From: Gammaproteobacteria bacterium
GTDB taxonomy: Bacteria > Pseudomonadota > Gammaproteobacteria > Pseudomonadales > Pseudohongiellaceae
Reading direction: 5' to 3'
Length of the DNA stretch: 64,000 bases
Assembly: GCA_028825335.1 (NCBI GenBank)
Contig: JAPKAI010000001.1
Span: 1-64,000, forward strand
Shown: piece by piece, positions 1 through 8,660 of the stretch
Layout: every line of letters begins with the position of its first letter
Numbering within the stretch: position 1 is the stretch's first letter
Program-made: the position numbers and the translations under genes
The notes under the pieces: generated by a model
The model's input: the letters and a program-made list of their open reading frames with translations, nothing else
What the model was told of the DNA's origin: nothing
Databases searched by the model: none

Positions 1-185
1 ATTGGCATTGGCATTGCCAGTGCAGAGGGAGAGAGGGGAGCCATACAGAGTAATTTCTGACATTCAAATAGAGTCTCTGGAGAATCGAGGTAACTTCGAT
101 TGTCTCATTTGGAACGACTCATCACTTTATCACATCCCGTGAATTTGTTAGATAAGTCTTTCATGCATCGGCTAAGCTTAATATT
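1..185. other. Left-edge intergenic or end of an upstream gene
   Basis: No gene can be named here. Two plus-strand frames are open from the edge: frame 1 closes with TGA at 58-60 and frame 2 with TGA at 139-141, so either could be the tail of a gene starting outside the window. The first bases contain the short repeat ATTGGC twice. The remainder presumably holds the promoter of the peptidase gene that follows. Confidence 0.3.
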
Positions 186-224
186 ATGCAGTTGAGATTC
201 GTATTTTCGAAGAGAGAGAAAGCA

Positions 225-1937
225 ATGACTCAGTATTGGAAGGCAAGCATGTTTGTTCTAATTAGATTTTGTTCTTTACGTCAATTCTCACTGTCCTCTC
301 TATTGGCTATCTTGCTAGCGAGCTGTACTGTATCCAACGCACCGCTGCATCCGCAAACTGCTCTCTCTAGCGGAATCCTCTCTGAGCATCAGGCTCTATT
401 TGATGTGCAGCACTATTCTCTGGAGATTGACGTCGACCCAGAGCGTAAATTTATCGACGGGATTGTGGTCATGCAAGCCGTGGCGCTAGCAACTCTCCCT
501 CTCGTTGAGCTAGATCTTGATCCGCGGTTTGAAGTGCTCACGGCATCGATCGACGACCAGCCAGTTAGCTTTCGCAGCGAAGGCGGGAAGCTTATTCTCT
601 TGGGAAATGCGGTCCCAGTGAACAAGGAATTTACTACCGCCGTTTCCTATCGAGGCAGGCCCTATGAAGCTGAGAATCCCCCATGGGATGGTGGCTTCGT
701 CTGGAGCGAGACTGAGTCTGGGGAACATTGGATCGCCACCGCCGTTCAGGGCAGGGGCTGTGATCTATACTGGCCTTGCAAGGACCATATATCTGACAAA
801 CCCGAGCTAGGTGCTGACATGCTGATTACGGTACCCTCAAGCCTTACTGCAGTGATGAACGGGGTGTTGCTCTCCCAAACGAGCGTCGGTGATCGAACCA
901 CTTATCATTGGAGCACGCAGAACCCAATATCTGCCTACCACCTCGCGATAAATATTGGTCCGTTCAAAAAGTATGAAATACAACATAGCAACGTACTTAC
1001 CGAGAATCCAATCCCCGTGGTCTTTTACCATGTTACAAATGATATGGATAAAATTGAAAGATTGATCAAAGATGATTTTATTGCCCAGCTCGAATTCTTC
1101 GAAAGAACACTTGGTCCTTATCCTTGGGGAGACGAGAAGATAGGAATCGTGGAGATTCCCTATCTCGGCATGGAGCATCAGACCATGAATGGCTATGGAA
1201 ACGGTTATGAGCTAGATCCGCATGGCTTCGACTGGTTGATGCAGCACGAGTTCTCTCACGAGTGGTTCGGCAACCTAATGACTCAGGCCGGGGGTGAGGA
1301 TTTCTGGCTGCACGAGGGATTCGCTAATTACATGCAGCCTGTCTACGCGCAGCAGGTCATAGGAGATGCGGGTTATTGGAGCTATATGTGGGATTTCTAC
1401 AATGACTTAGCAAACTGCAAGCCGGTCGTCCCTAGCGAAACAGTATCGATGGACTATTTCGATTCAAACGATGCCTACTTTAAAGGCAGTTGGACGCTGC
1501 ATACGCTACGAGGCCTAATCGGTGAGGAAGCCTTCTGGAGCTCGGTGCGCCGACTCATCTATGACACGGCGGATCCTTGGTCGCTTTCCTATCCAATACA
1601 GCCTATGCGTCGTAGTAATGCTGATTTTGTAAGGATAACTAGCGAAGAATATGGCGAGGACCTATCCTGGTTCTTCGATATGTATTTAGGACAAGCGGCG
1701 ATACCGCTTCTTGTGCAGGAGCGCAACGAGGAGGGCGTCAGTTTTAGTTGGCCACACAATCCAGCGGCCAATTTCAGCATTCCAATCCTTGTTACTCAGA
1801 ATGGTCACGCCACTGAGTATGCAGTGCCGTCAACTGGAGAGAGATTTCCTCTGGCAGAAGATGCCTTACTTCAGGTGGACCCTCGAGTCACGCTGTTTAG
1901 AGATTTTGGCACCACTGAAGCCTGCGTGATTGATTGA
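225..1937 (+). CDS. M1 family zinc metallopeptidase, lipoprotein
   Basis: Probably a cell-envelope aminopeptidase of the M1 (gluzincin) family. The zinc site is explicit: HEFSH, with the third ligand Glu 19 residues after the second His in WLHEGF, an HExxH-18-E arrangement. A GMEH sequence stands where M1 enzymes carry the GxMEN exopeptidase motif. The N-terminus has a hydrophobic stretch ending in a lipobox (LLAS before Cys), so the mature protein is likely a lipoprotein. An in-frame ATG lies at 186, but 225 is preceded by a purine-rich AGAGAGAGAA and 249 by GGAAGG. I chose 225; 249 is equally possible. At about 570 residues it is shorter than PepN (about 870) and resembles the compact bacterial M1 proteins. 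The next gene is convergent and begins only 5 bases away. Confidence 0.9.
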   Translation: MTQYWKASMFVLIRFCSLRQFSLSSLLAILLASCTVSNAPLHPQTALSSGILSEHQALFDVQHYSLEIDVDPERKFIDGIVVMQAVALATLPLVELDLDPRFEVLTASIDDQPVSFRSEGGKLILLGNAVPVNKEFTTAVSYRGRPYEAENPPWDGGFVWSETESGEHWIATAVQGRGCDLYWPCKDHISDKPELGADMLITVPSSLTAVMNGVLLSQTSVGDRTTYHWSTQNPISAYHLAINIGPFKKYEIQHSNVLTENPIPVVFYHVTNDMDKIERLIKDDFIAQLEFFERTLGPYPWGDEKIGIVEIPYLGMEHQTMNGYGNGYELDPHGFDWLMQHEFSHEWFGNLMTQAGGEDFWLHEGFANYMQPVYAQQVIGDAGYWSYMWDFYNDLANCKPVVPSETVSMDYFDSNDAYFKGSWTLHTLRGLIGEEAFWSSVRRLIYDTADPWSLSYPIQPMRRSNADFVRITSEEYGEDLSWFFDMYLGQAAIPLLVQERNEEGVSFSWPHNPAANFSIPILVTQNGHATEYAVPSTGERFPLAEDALLQVDPRVTLFRDFGTTEACVID

Positions 1938-1942
1938 GCTTC

Positions 1943-2380
1943 CTATCGCCTTAGTCGACGTTCGTCGCCGAAGGTAGGTAGTATCAATTGATAGGCTTCG
2001 GTCAATAGGCCTACTACGTCTTGTGTGTATTTCTGCGCATGGACGTCCTGAATAGCTGCCAAGCGCAGATCTATCTCGCTCATGAGGTGGGAGAATTCTG
2101 CACTATCGGCGGCGGTATAGGCCACTTCGAAACCTGGTATAAATTTCAGTATCTGTTCGTGCAGGGATGCGACTTCTACCTGCACTCGTTTGGAGAGTAA
2201 TTGGTGATAGGCGCTAATGAGTCGTGTGGCTTGTTGTGCATTGTCTATTCTATCCCCAATGGGCTCTATAGGCCCAATGAGGTTGCCATCGAACGTGAGT
2301 ATAACGAACTCATCTTCTGCGCCCTGGGCACTGGTGAAGGCAAAGCTTAGGATTAACAGGATGAATAGATTGTGAGTCAT
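1943..2380 (-). CDS. Small exported protein of unknown function
   Basis: I do not recognise a family. The 145-residue product has a clear Sec signal peptide (hydrophobic core after MTHN, probable cleavage near SAQGA), so it should be periplasmic. The mature part is mostly predicted helical and acidic and ends in a basic ERRLRR tail; it contains no cysteines or obvious catalytic motif. It lies 37 bases downstream of the SnoaL-like gene on the same strand, so the two probably form an operon. Confidence 0.7.
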   Translation of the reverse strand: MTHNLFILLILSFAFTSAQGAEDEFVILTFDGNLIGPIEPIGDRIDNAQQATRLISAYHQLLSKRVQVEVASLHEQILKFIPGFEVAYTAADSAEFSHLMSEIDLRLAAIQDVHAQKYTQDVVGLLTEAYQLILPTFGDERRLRR

Positions 2381-2417
2381 TCGGTCCTATCTCCTAACAG
2401 TAAAAACCTGAAGTAAT

Positions 2418-2882
2418 CTACTTGTCTTCATAGGAGAAAACGGACTTCAGCTCGCGATTGCTTATTTTCCAGCCATCATCTGTAAGCACAAAGCTGTCAT
2501 GGTATTCGCCAATGATCGCGAAGCCTTCCGTGGAGTTTGACCCGGCAGCTGACGTATAAATAGTTGCATAACTTACGCCAGATGCACGCAGCTCATCAAT
2601 TGGCTCAATGCGAATCGTGCTCATCAGATGTCGGATAGATCCGCTCTTGTCTAACCCTTCAATTCGCGCACGAATATTGTTGCGACCTTCCCATGTCTGG
2701 CTGCCTACGCTTAGTGATGCATCTTCGGTAAAGAGATTTGAGAACTCAGCTGCATCAAACCTATCTCGAAAGTAGGCATAGTCTGTCACTAGATTGGCGC
2801 AGTCGCGGTAGACATCTGCGGCGTAGCTCGCTGGGATTAGACCAATGCTTAGTGCAACTGCGAATAAGAGACGTTTTATCAT
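2418..2882 (-). CDS. Exported SnoaL-like (NTF2 fold) protein
   Basis: The mature domain follows the SnoaL-like/NTF2 pattern: an N-terminal helix pair with YAYFRDRFDAAEFSNLF, the EDASL strand, a WEGRNNIRARI helix, then the beta sheet with HLMSTIRIE, a GEYHDSF strand and DDGWKISNRE near the end. Related proteins include small dehydratases and isomerases such as scytalone dehydratase, but the substrate cannot be inferred. An upstream in-frame ATG exists at 2933, but the ATG at 2882 has an AGGA eight bases ahead and starts a typical Sec signal peptide ending SYAAD, so I place the start there. Probable first gene of a two-gene operon with the small exported protein downstream. Confidence 0.85.
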   Translation of the reverse strand: MIKRLLFAVALSIGLIPASYAADVYRDCANLVTDYAYFRDRFDAAEFSNLFTEDASLSVGSQTWEGRNNIRARIEGLDKSGSIRHLMSTIRIEPIDELRASGVSYATIYTSAAGSNSTEGFAIIGEYHDSFVLTDDGWKISNRELKSVFSYEDK

Positions 2883-3118
2883 TTTAGTGTTCCTGATTAA
2901 AAGTAAGAGAATTTCGATGAGAATTGATCTCATAGAGACTGAGCCAGCAAATTCAAGTTATTGTTCATTAAGCGCGTTCTGGATATCCTGATAGGCCCGT
3001 CGAGAGCTATTTCAGGTATGCTATATCTGATACGCATTAGGCCACATTGAGTAAAATAAGTTAATGTTATATCCCTATATCAACCCACTAACGCTGTATA
3101 TAAGGAGTCACTGAGACG

Positions 3119-3673
3119 ATGTTCACTGTAAAGATACTATCTAAATGGGCAGGAATTGGTCTCGGCTCAGTCCTACTCTTCGTAGCTGTTGCCTATGGTG
3201 CTATGCGAATGAACGATGGCCCAGTGGAATTCTACCCCTGGTTTACTATAAGCATCGGGGGCCCGTTTCGTAGTGGCGAGCTAACGGCGGCACCGCAAAG
3301 TTGGGAATTCTTGCGAGAGCGGGAAGAGATCGAGATTCAGACGCTTAAGCCCACTACCTCGCGAACGGTCTGGGTACCGGTAGTCGATGGCGAGCTTTTT
3401 ATAGTTAGTGGCTATATGAATTCGCCTATTGGCAAGCTGTGGAAGCAATGGCCGGCCTATATGGAGGAGGACAATCGCATTCTGATTCGAGATGAGGGAA
3501 AGCTCTACGAGCAATGCCTGCAAAGGGTGTTGTCGGATCCCGAGAAGATTGTGCCGGTGTTGGCGGAACTTGGTCGAAAATATCTCGGCGGCAACGGCGA
3601 GCTGATTCCAGGAAGTGAAATCGCAGTCACCAGTGGCTCCATCTGGATGTTCGAAGTAACTGGCTGCGAATAA
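3119..3673 (+). CDS. Membrane-anchored protein, split-barrel-like domain
   Basis: A 184-residue protein with one N-terminal transmembrane segment (about residues 9-27) and a periplasmic domain. The string of short strands (IEIQTLKP, SRTVWVPVVDGELFIVSGY, then WKQWPAYMEEDNRILIRDEGKLYEQ) resembles small FMN- or deazaflavin-binding split-barrel proteins; that is inference from pattern, not an identified family. A similar layout is seen in the product at 28664-29161. It starts an apparent operon with the next two exported proteins (gaps of 19 and 15 bases). An in-frame open stretch on the opposite strand is a shadow. Confidence 0.75.
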   Translation: MFTVKILSKWAGIGLGSVLLFVAVAYGAMRMNDGPVEFYPWFTISIGGPFRSGELTAAPQSWEFLREREEIEIQTLKPTTSRTVWVPVVDGELFIVSGYMNSPIGKLWKQWPAYMEEDNRILIRDEGKLYEQCLQRVLSDPEKIVPVLAELGRKYLGGNGELIPGSEIAVTSGSIWMFEVTGCE

Positions 3674-3692
3674 AATCCGAGAGGAAGGCAGT

Positions 3693-4367
3693 ATGTATTT
3701 AAGGGGACTAGTCGGTATTATCTCGCTTGCCGTATTTGGCACTGCGATTGCTCAGGCAGATATTAGTGGTACGTGGATGCTCAATGGCCCAGGTACAGAG
3801 AGCGATATTTTGTTAAGCGCGGAGGGTAAGCGCCTACAGAACGAATACGAGTTGCTGGAGGATGACCCTAGCTTGTACTGTACACCAGCAAGCTCATCTA
3901 GAATTTGGGCAAACCCAGGCGCACCTATCAAAATTGAGCAAACACAGACAAGTATATTAATTAGCTATGAACTTTTTGATCTCAGGCGCGAGATACCACT
4001 GGGAGACGAATCGGCACTAACGGATCAGCCTAGCACTAAAAACTTGAATGGCACGTTCTTTCCAGAAATGGGTTCGTCGTTTGCAAGCTACGACGGCGAA
4101 CGTCTTATTATTGAATCTAGAAATCACGCCTACGGATATATTAGAACATCACGGGGAATACCGCAGGCACCGAGCACAACCGCAGTCGAGGTGTTGGAGG
4201 TGGAAGGCGATATACTGCATATCACCCATACTTATATCGACGAATCGATATTCGAGAAACCGTTAGTGCTTGAATACTTTCTAAGACGAGCAGACGATAC
4301 CGTACTTAACGTGTATGACTGCACTGAAGCAAACTACAACTGGTTCGATGAACTGAATGCGAATTAG
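3693..4367 (+). CDS. Exported protein of unknown function
   Basis: Unrecognised 224-residue protein with a Sec signal peptide (MYLRGLVGIISLAVF, cleavage near AIAQA). The mature part opens with ADISGTWMLNGPG, a phrase common in beta-rich periplasmic lipocalin-like or DUF1579-type domains, and later has many short beta strands. Two cysteines occur in the mature chain (YCTP near residue 63 and YDCT near the end) and could form a disulfide. It has GAGAGGAAGG-like purines just before the ATG. It sits between the anchored split-barrel-like gene and the DUF6152 gene, and the DUF6152 pairing suggests a common, unknown envelope role. Confidence 0.75.
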   Translation: MYLRGLVGIISLAVFGTAIAQADISGTWMLNGPGTESDILLSAEGKRLQNEYELLEDDPSLYCTPASSSRIWANPGAPIKIEQTQTSILISYELFDLRREIPLGDESALTDQPSTKNLNGTFFPEMGSSFASYDGERLIIESRNHAYGYIRTSRGIPQAPSTTAVEVLEVEGDILHITHTYIDESIFEKPLVLEYFLRRADDTVLNVYDCTEANYNWFDELNAN

Positions 4368-4382
4368 GCTGGGAGAATAAAA

Positions 4383-4754
4383 ATGAAGAAAATTCTATTG
4401 ATCGCAGTATTGTTAAGCGCTTCATTTCTCGTTAGCGCACATCATTCGACGGCTGCGAACTTTACGCAAGAGATAATCTCAGTCGAAGGCACTATCGAGC
4501 GGGTCCGATTTCAGAATCCCCATTCTTCTGTGCTAATTAGAAACACCGATGATCAAGGTGAGGAAACTTTCTGGTTAATTGAATCCGTCGGTAGAACTAC
4601 CTTGGAAAGGCAGGGTGTTTCATTTGATCTACTTGAGGTAGGTTCGATGGTAAAGGCGACCGGAAGGAAGGGGCGCAGAGAGTTTACGATGTATCTGCGA
4701 GATATAGAGTTCGAAGATGGAGCCGTCTTCGTTCCTGAGCCAGACCTCTATTGA
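4383..4754 (+). CDS. DUF6152 family exported protein
   Basis: This 123-residue product has a signal peptide ending LVSA followed at once by the His-rich HHSTAANF start that I associate with DUF6152. The rest fits the same family: a GTIERVRFQNPHSSVLI strand pair, an LIESVGRTTL segment, then a G-x-x-V-K-A-T-G-R small OB-like strand. The function of DUF6152 is unknown; the N-terminal His pair could bind a metal after signal cleavage, which is inference. It is the last gene of the three-gene plus-strand set, 15 bases after the previous stop. Confidence 0.85.
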   Translation: MKKILLIAVLLSASFLVSAHHSTAANFTQEIISVEGTIERVRFQNPHSSVLIRNTDDQGEETFWLIESVGRTTLERQGVSFDLLEVGSMVKATGRKGRREFTMYLRDIEFEDGAVFVPEPDLY

Positions 4755-4784
4755 TTTTGAGGCCAGCCTAGTTAGTAAATGCCC

Positions 4785-4814
4785 CGAGACAGATTTTCTT
4801 GCGGCACTGTCTCG
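4785..4814. terminator. Perfect 8-bp inverted repeat between convergent genes
   Basis: CGAGACAG at 4785-4792 pairs exactly with CTGTCTCG at 4807-4814 around a 14-base loop. It lies between the stops of the DUF6152 gene and the convergent amidohydrolase gene, where a bidirectional terminator is expected. No good T-run follows on either strand, so intrinsic termination is uncertain. Confidence 0.35.
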
Positions 4815-4828
4815 TTACGATTTAGTGA

Positions 4829-6553
4829 CTATTTTTGGTAGGTGATCCTTCCGCCTACGATAGTCATCATATTCTCACTGGTAAGAATGTCTGCCTCGAG
4901 AATCGTCATGAGGTCGTTATCGAATACGGTGAAGTCAGCATATTTTCCTATTTCTATAGAACCCCGACGGTTTTCCTGAAAGGCGCCGTATGCCGGCCAA
5001 AGAGTAAGCATGAGTAAGGCTGTCTCTCTAGAGACGGCTAATTCGGGGTGCCAGCCTGCGCCCGATGTCCCATCTAGCCTCGTTCTAGCGACAGCTGCAA
5101 AGAACTCAATCCTAGGATCTCCTTCTTCAACCGGTGCATCGGAGCCGGCCAGTATCCTCAAGCCCCTATCGACTAATTGCTGCCAAGGATAGGCATAGGA
5201 GAGTCGGTCACGTCCTAGGCGATCGGGAGCGAAATTAAGGTCGCCGATTGCATGGCTGGGTTGCATAGAAGGAAGCACGCCTAGCTCTACGAAGCGCTGT
5301 TGGTCCGATGGCGGAATTATCTGCGCGTGTTCCATGCGCCAACGCAGGTCCTCGCTGGCCCATTCGCTTCTAGGTACGTAGTTGTATGCCTCTTCGTACC
5401 AATCCAGAAGTGACCTTACTGCGCGATCTCCGATAACGTGTGTCTCGATTTGAATTCCCTGTCTAAGCGAGGCATAGAGAATCGGCATCAACTCTTCTTT
5501 GGTCGTGCGGTTCATGAAGCCGTTGTGATCGGAATCGGAATAATTATCGATGAGTGCTGCACCACGTGAGCCTAGAGTCCCGTCTATAAACACTTTGATG
5601 CCGCGCACATCAAACATATCATCAGCTGTGGTTTCGCGGCCGCGCTCCAGCATAGCTTGTGCCTCCGAAACCGGGATCGCGGCATACACGCGATGTGCCA
5701 TGTCGCCTTCTTTATGAATCTCCTTCATCAGTCCGACTAATCGATAAGACATACCGGCATCTTGTGTCTGTGTCCAGCCTAGTGAGGCATTCGCACGCAG
5801 GCCGCGTAGTAGATTATCTTTGAGATAGGCATCGGTTTCTGGTGGCAGTATTTCGCGAAAGGCATTCATCGCATTGGCAAGCACGTAGCCGGTGGGTGTC
5901 CCGTCCAATTCTCTCTCGAATCTACCGCCCTCAGGGTCTGGGGTGTCTCTCGTAACACCCGCGAGTTCCATCGCTTTCGAATTAACTAGTGCAGATACGC
6001 CATCGGCTCGCGGCATGAACAGCGGTTTGTCGGCAGTAAATGAGTCGACGTCGTACTTATTGAGGAAGCGCTGCTCATCGGTCCATTCCCGCTCTATCCA
6101 ACCTCGTCCCTGAACCCAGTCGCCGTCGGGGATATTTGCAGCCCAGTCCCCGATGGTTTGCACGGTCTCTCGTAGCGTAGCAATTCCGAAGAGGCTTAGA
6201 GTTTTTGTGCGCTTTCCTACGCCTTCCAAGTGTTGGTGGCTATCGGTGAATCCTGCGAAGACCGTCTTGCCTGCCAGATCGATAACTCGGGCAGAGTCAC
6301 ACATATACTCTTCTGCATCAAGATTGGAACCAACGAATACGATTCTGCCGTCCTTGCTAGCAACAGCCTCTGCTGTCCACTGATTCTCGTTGGATGTGTA
6401 GACGCTTGTGTTATGAAGTACGAGGTCGGCCTGTGCGCAGTCAGTGCTGGCAACTGCAGATTCTAGGGCGTCAATGTTTGAGCCCTCATCGCTGCAGGCG
6501 GCAAGAAGTAATAGAGCAGGCAGGGTCAGATTCAGTGCAATTGTGGGGTGCAT
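4829..6553 (-). CDS. Amidohydrolase family protein (YtcJ-like), lipoprotein
   Basis: A metal-dependent hydrolase of the amidohydrolase-3/YtcJ group. The first metal motif is DSHQHLEG (His106 and His108). Further metal-site segments are ETHVIGDRA, RMEHAQIIP and the late Asp in AGSDAPVEEGDPR, all in the expected order. The C-terminal sandwich strand ends with IEIGKYADFTVFDNDL, typical for the family. The N-terminus is a lipoprotein signal with lipobox LAAC (Cys20), so the enzyme should be anchored in the envelope rather than cytoplasmic. Substrate is unknown; relatives include exoenzyme-regulating and N-substituted formamide deformylases. It is divergent from the Ldi-like gene, with about 200 bases between them. 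Confidence 0.9.
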   Translation of the reverse strand: MHPTIALNLTLPALLLLAACSDEGSNIDALESAVASTDCAQADLVLHNTSVYTSNENQWTAEAVASKDGRIVFVGSNLDAEEYMCDSARVIDLAGKTVFAGFTDSHQHLEGVGKRTKTLSLFGIATLRETVQTIGDWAANIPDGDWVQGRGWIEREWTDEQRFLNKYDVDSFTADKPLFMPRADGVSALVNSKAMELAGVTRDTPDPEGGRFERELDGTPTGYVLANAMNAFREILPPETDAYLKDNLLRGLRANASLGWTQTQDAGMSYRLVGLMKEIHKEGDMAHRVYAAIPVSEAQAMLERGRETTADDMFDVRGIKVFIDGTLGSRGAALIDNYSDSDHNGFMNRTTKEELMPILYASLRQGIQIETHVIGDRAVRSLLDWYEEAYNYVPRSEWASEDLRWRMEHAQIIPPSDQQRFVELGVLPSMQPSHAIGDLNFAPDRLGRDRLSYAYPWQQLVDRGLRILAGSDAPVEEGDPRIEFFAAVARTRLDGTSGAGWHPELAVSRETALLMLTLWPAYGAFQENRRGSIEIGKYADFTVFDNDLMTILEADILTSENMMTIVGGRITYQK

Positions 6554-6764
6554 CCAAGATTCCTTTGGCGTTCGAGGTCTTATAATTCAAGTTTGGCAGT
6601 AATTAGCAAAGATTGTATCAGATGGCGCAGAATCTCAAGGGTTGCGAGCAGTTAGCGGGATCTGAATATCTGGAAATCAACCCAATATTTCTCTAAACTG
6701 GTGAAAATAATCGAAGACCAAGAATAAAAAAGTTCAATTTTCTGTTCACACTTTGAGGTACAGC

Positions 6765-8618
6765 ATGTCGAGAAATACGACCAATAGTAGGCGTGATTTT
6801 CTAAAGGGCGCAGCTGTCGTAGGCGGTGCATCCACCCTAGGAGCCTGTGTAGGCGCACAATCAGGGCCCTCTGTTACGCATACCCACTCTCCCAGTTTCT
6901 ATCCCAAGCACAACGAGCGCACCAAGGGTTGGATGCGTTTTATGTGGCAAAAGGCTACTACGGCTGACGACTGGGGATATTCTGAAGACATAGAGCGTCC
7001 CTGGGGAATAAATATCCCTCGCGGCGACATCGATTGGTCAGTTGATGGTGAGGGACCTCATCCTTGGTGGGACCAGTACAACTCTGCGCCTATGTTGAGC
7101 TACCCGCGCTTCGATCTGACCGATTCAAGTTACGTCATCATGATGATGGCCGATCAGACCCCTGCCTGGCGTGAAGCCTATACCCGTATCTTGGATGAAC
7201 TAGCAACACGGCACACTTCCTACTGGGCAGCAATTGATTGGAATACTTTTATCGGCCCCAGCCCCGATCGCGAGAACTACGGCCCGGGTAGTGCGCCGTT
7301 TTTTCAGGCTTGGCCAGAACGGCTTCGTGGAAACTATGACTCGGCCGGTTGGACTGCAAACGGTGTTGAACCTTGGGGCCTGCAGCCCGACCCCATTGGA
7401 GCCGATGGCAATCTGTTCTTTCGCGGCTGGTTGAACCTTCTGCTTACTATCTACAAGTATGTATCCGGCGACGACAAGTGGGAGAAGCCCTGGCAGATAG
7501 CCGGTTATGAGAATGAAAAATTCGAATGGACGCAGCCTCGTATAGTCGAACATCTGCACAGGCAATACACCGATCATCCGGAGGGGCCGCAGTGTGAGAA
7601 CACGAAAATTTGGCCGTTCTGTAATTCGGCTGCAGGTCTGGGTATGTATCTGTCCGACAAATTAGGCGTGACCAACTCTCATGGTGTGTTCGAAGAATGG
7701 ATCGAATTCATGCGTGATAACTACATGAGCATCAATGGTCAGAATCAGATCGAATGGATGACGATGTACTACGATCCGATTGCAGAGTTCAAAGTTAATA
7801 TTCCCGGTACTGGTGGAACGGGTGCGGGCACCGCCTTCTATCTAATGCCCCAGTCGCCCGAACTCGCCACACAGATCTATGATGCTACCGCCAATTCCCT
7901 AGGCTGGCGAGACCCGCGACAAGAGATCCGCCCTAGTGCTACAGGCTTAGCCATGGCTAAAGCGCTAGGCGATCACACGGCAGTCTCTCGCTTAAGTGCG
8001 GCAGCCGAACGTTACTCAGACCCGAAGTGGTTTGGCGACGACATGGATAAGTTTGGTTGGTGGTTCAATAACGAAGATCCCTGGCCCCGAGGACAGCCTT
8101 CAGCACAGCAAATGATTAGTGAGATCAGCGAAGGTAATTGGGTGGATGCGTTCAAGGTACAGCATCTCGATAAATACACTGCGCCTACACTCGAAGGAGT
8201 CGACTATCCAAGTCTTGGTGTCGACACAGCATGGAATGATAAGGACAGTGGTGTGCTGCACGTTGGTACCTATGTTGTTGATAGGAATCGGGCTGGCGAG
8301 TCTACGAGCTGGCAGATAAGCAATCTGCCGAATGCAGGGGAAGCCGTAGTAATTTGCGATGGAACAACCGTTAGCGATGTGCAGGTTCTCAATACTAATA
8401 CTATTCGTGTTCCTACGGATATCGGGCAGCATCAGTTTCAGATTTATACCGGCTACTTCGGGCAAGAAATCGCTATGGCCAAGCCTGATCCATCGACGTT
8501 TGCGAGTGCCGCAACTGCCTCTGCCACACGCCGTACGGCCGAGCAGAATGTTAAAGCAGCGGAAGCAGTGATAGCCAGCGGCGCAACTGGTTGTCCTTGT
8601 TGTGCTGGAGTGGCCTAG
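6765..8618 (+). CDS. Tat-exported linalool dehydratase/isomerase-like protein
   Basis: The body resembles linalool dehydratase/isomerase (Ldi, an alpha/alpha-barrel enzyme acting on monoterpene alcohols): FFRGWLNLLLTIYKYVSG matches the Ldi KGHLNL region, and C-x8-C in QCENTKIWPFCNS has the same spacing as the two active-site cysteines of Ldi as I remember them. The catalytic His of KGHLNL is Trp here, so the chemistry may differ. The N-terminus is a twin-arginine signal (SRRDFLKGAAVVGG) with a lipobox-like LGAC, implying a folded export and lipid anchor. The last residues, GCPCCAGVA, form a cysteine cluster. ATG 6765 has GAGG six bases ahead; a TTG at 6753 is the longer alternative. Two mer-type genes follow after 42 bases. 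Confidence 0.75.
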   Translation: MSRNTTNSRRDFLKGAAVVGGASTLGACVGAQSGPSVTHTHSPSFYPKHNERTKGWMRFMWQKATTADDWGYSEDIERPWGINIPRGDIDWSVDGEGPHPWWDQYNSAPMLSYPRFDLTDSSYVIMMMADQTPAWREAYTRILDELATRHTSYWAAIDWNTFIGPSPDRENYGPGSAPFFQAWPERLRGNYDSAGWTANGVEPWGLQPDPIGADGNLFFRGWLNLLLTIYKYVSGDDKWEKPWQIAGYENEKFEWTQPRIVEHLHRQYTDHPEGPQCENTKIWPFCNSAAGLGMYLSDKLGVTNSHGVFEEWIEFMRDNYMSINGQNQIEWMTMYYDPIAEFKVNIPGTGGTGAGTAFYLMPQSPELATQIYDATANSLGWRDPRQEIRPSATGLAMAKALGDHTAVSRLSAAAERYSDPKWFGDDMDKFGWWFNNEDPWPRGQPSAQQMISEISEGNWVDAFKVQHLDKYTAPTLEGVDYPSLGVDTAWNDKDSGVLHVGTYVVDRNRAGESTSWQISNLPNAGEAVVICDGTTVSDVQVLNTNTIRVPTDIGQHQFQIYTGYFGQEIAMAKPDPSTFASAATASATRRTAEQNVKAAEAVIASGATGCPCCAGVA

Positions 8619-8660
8619 GCTTCATAGAATAGAAATTGAATAGTTAGGGAGAATGAGTGA

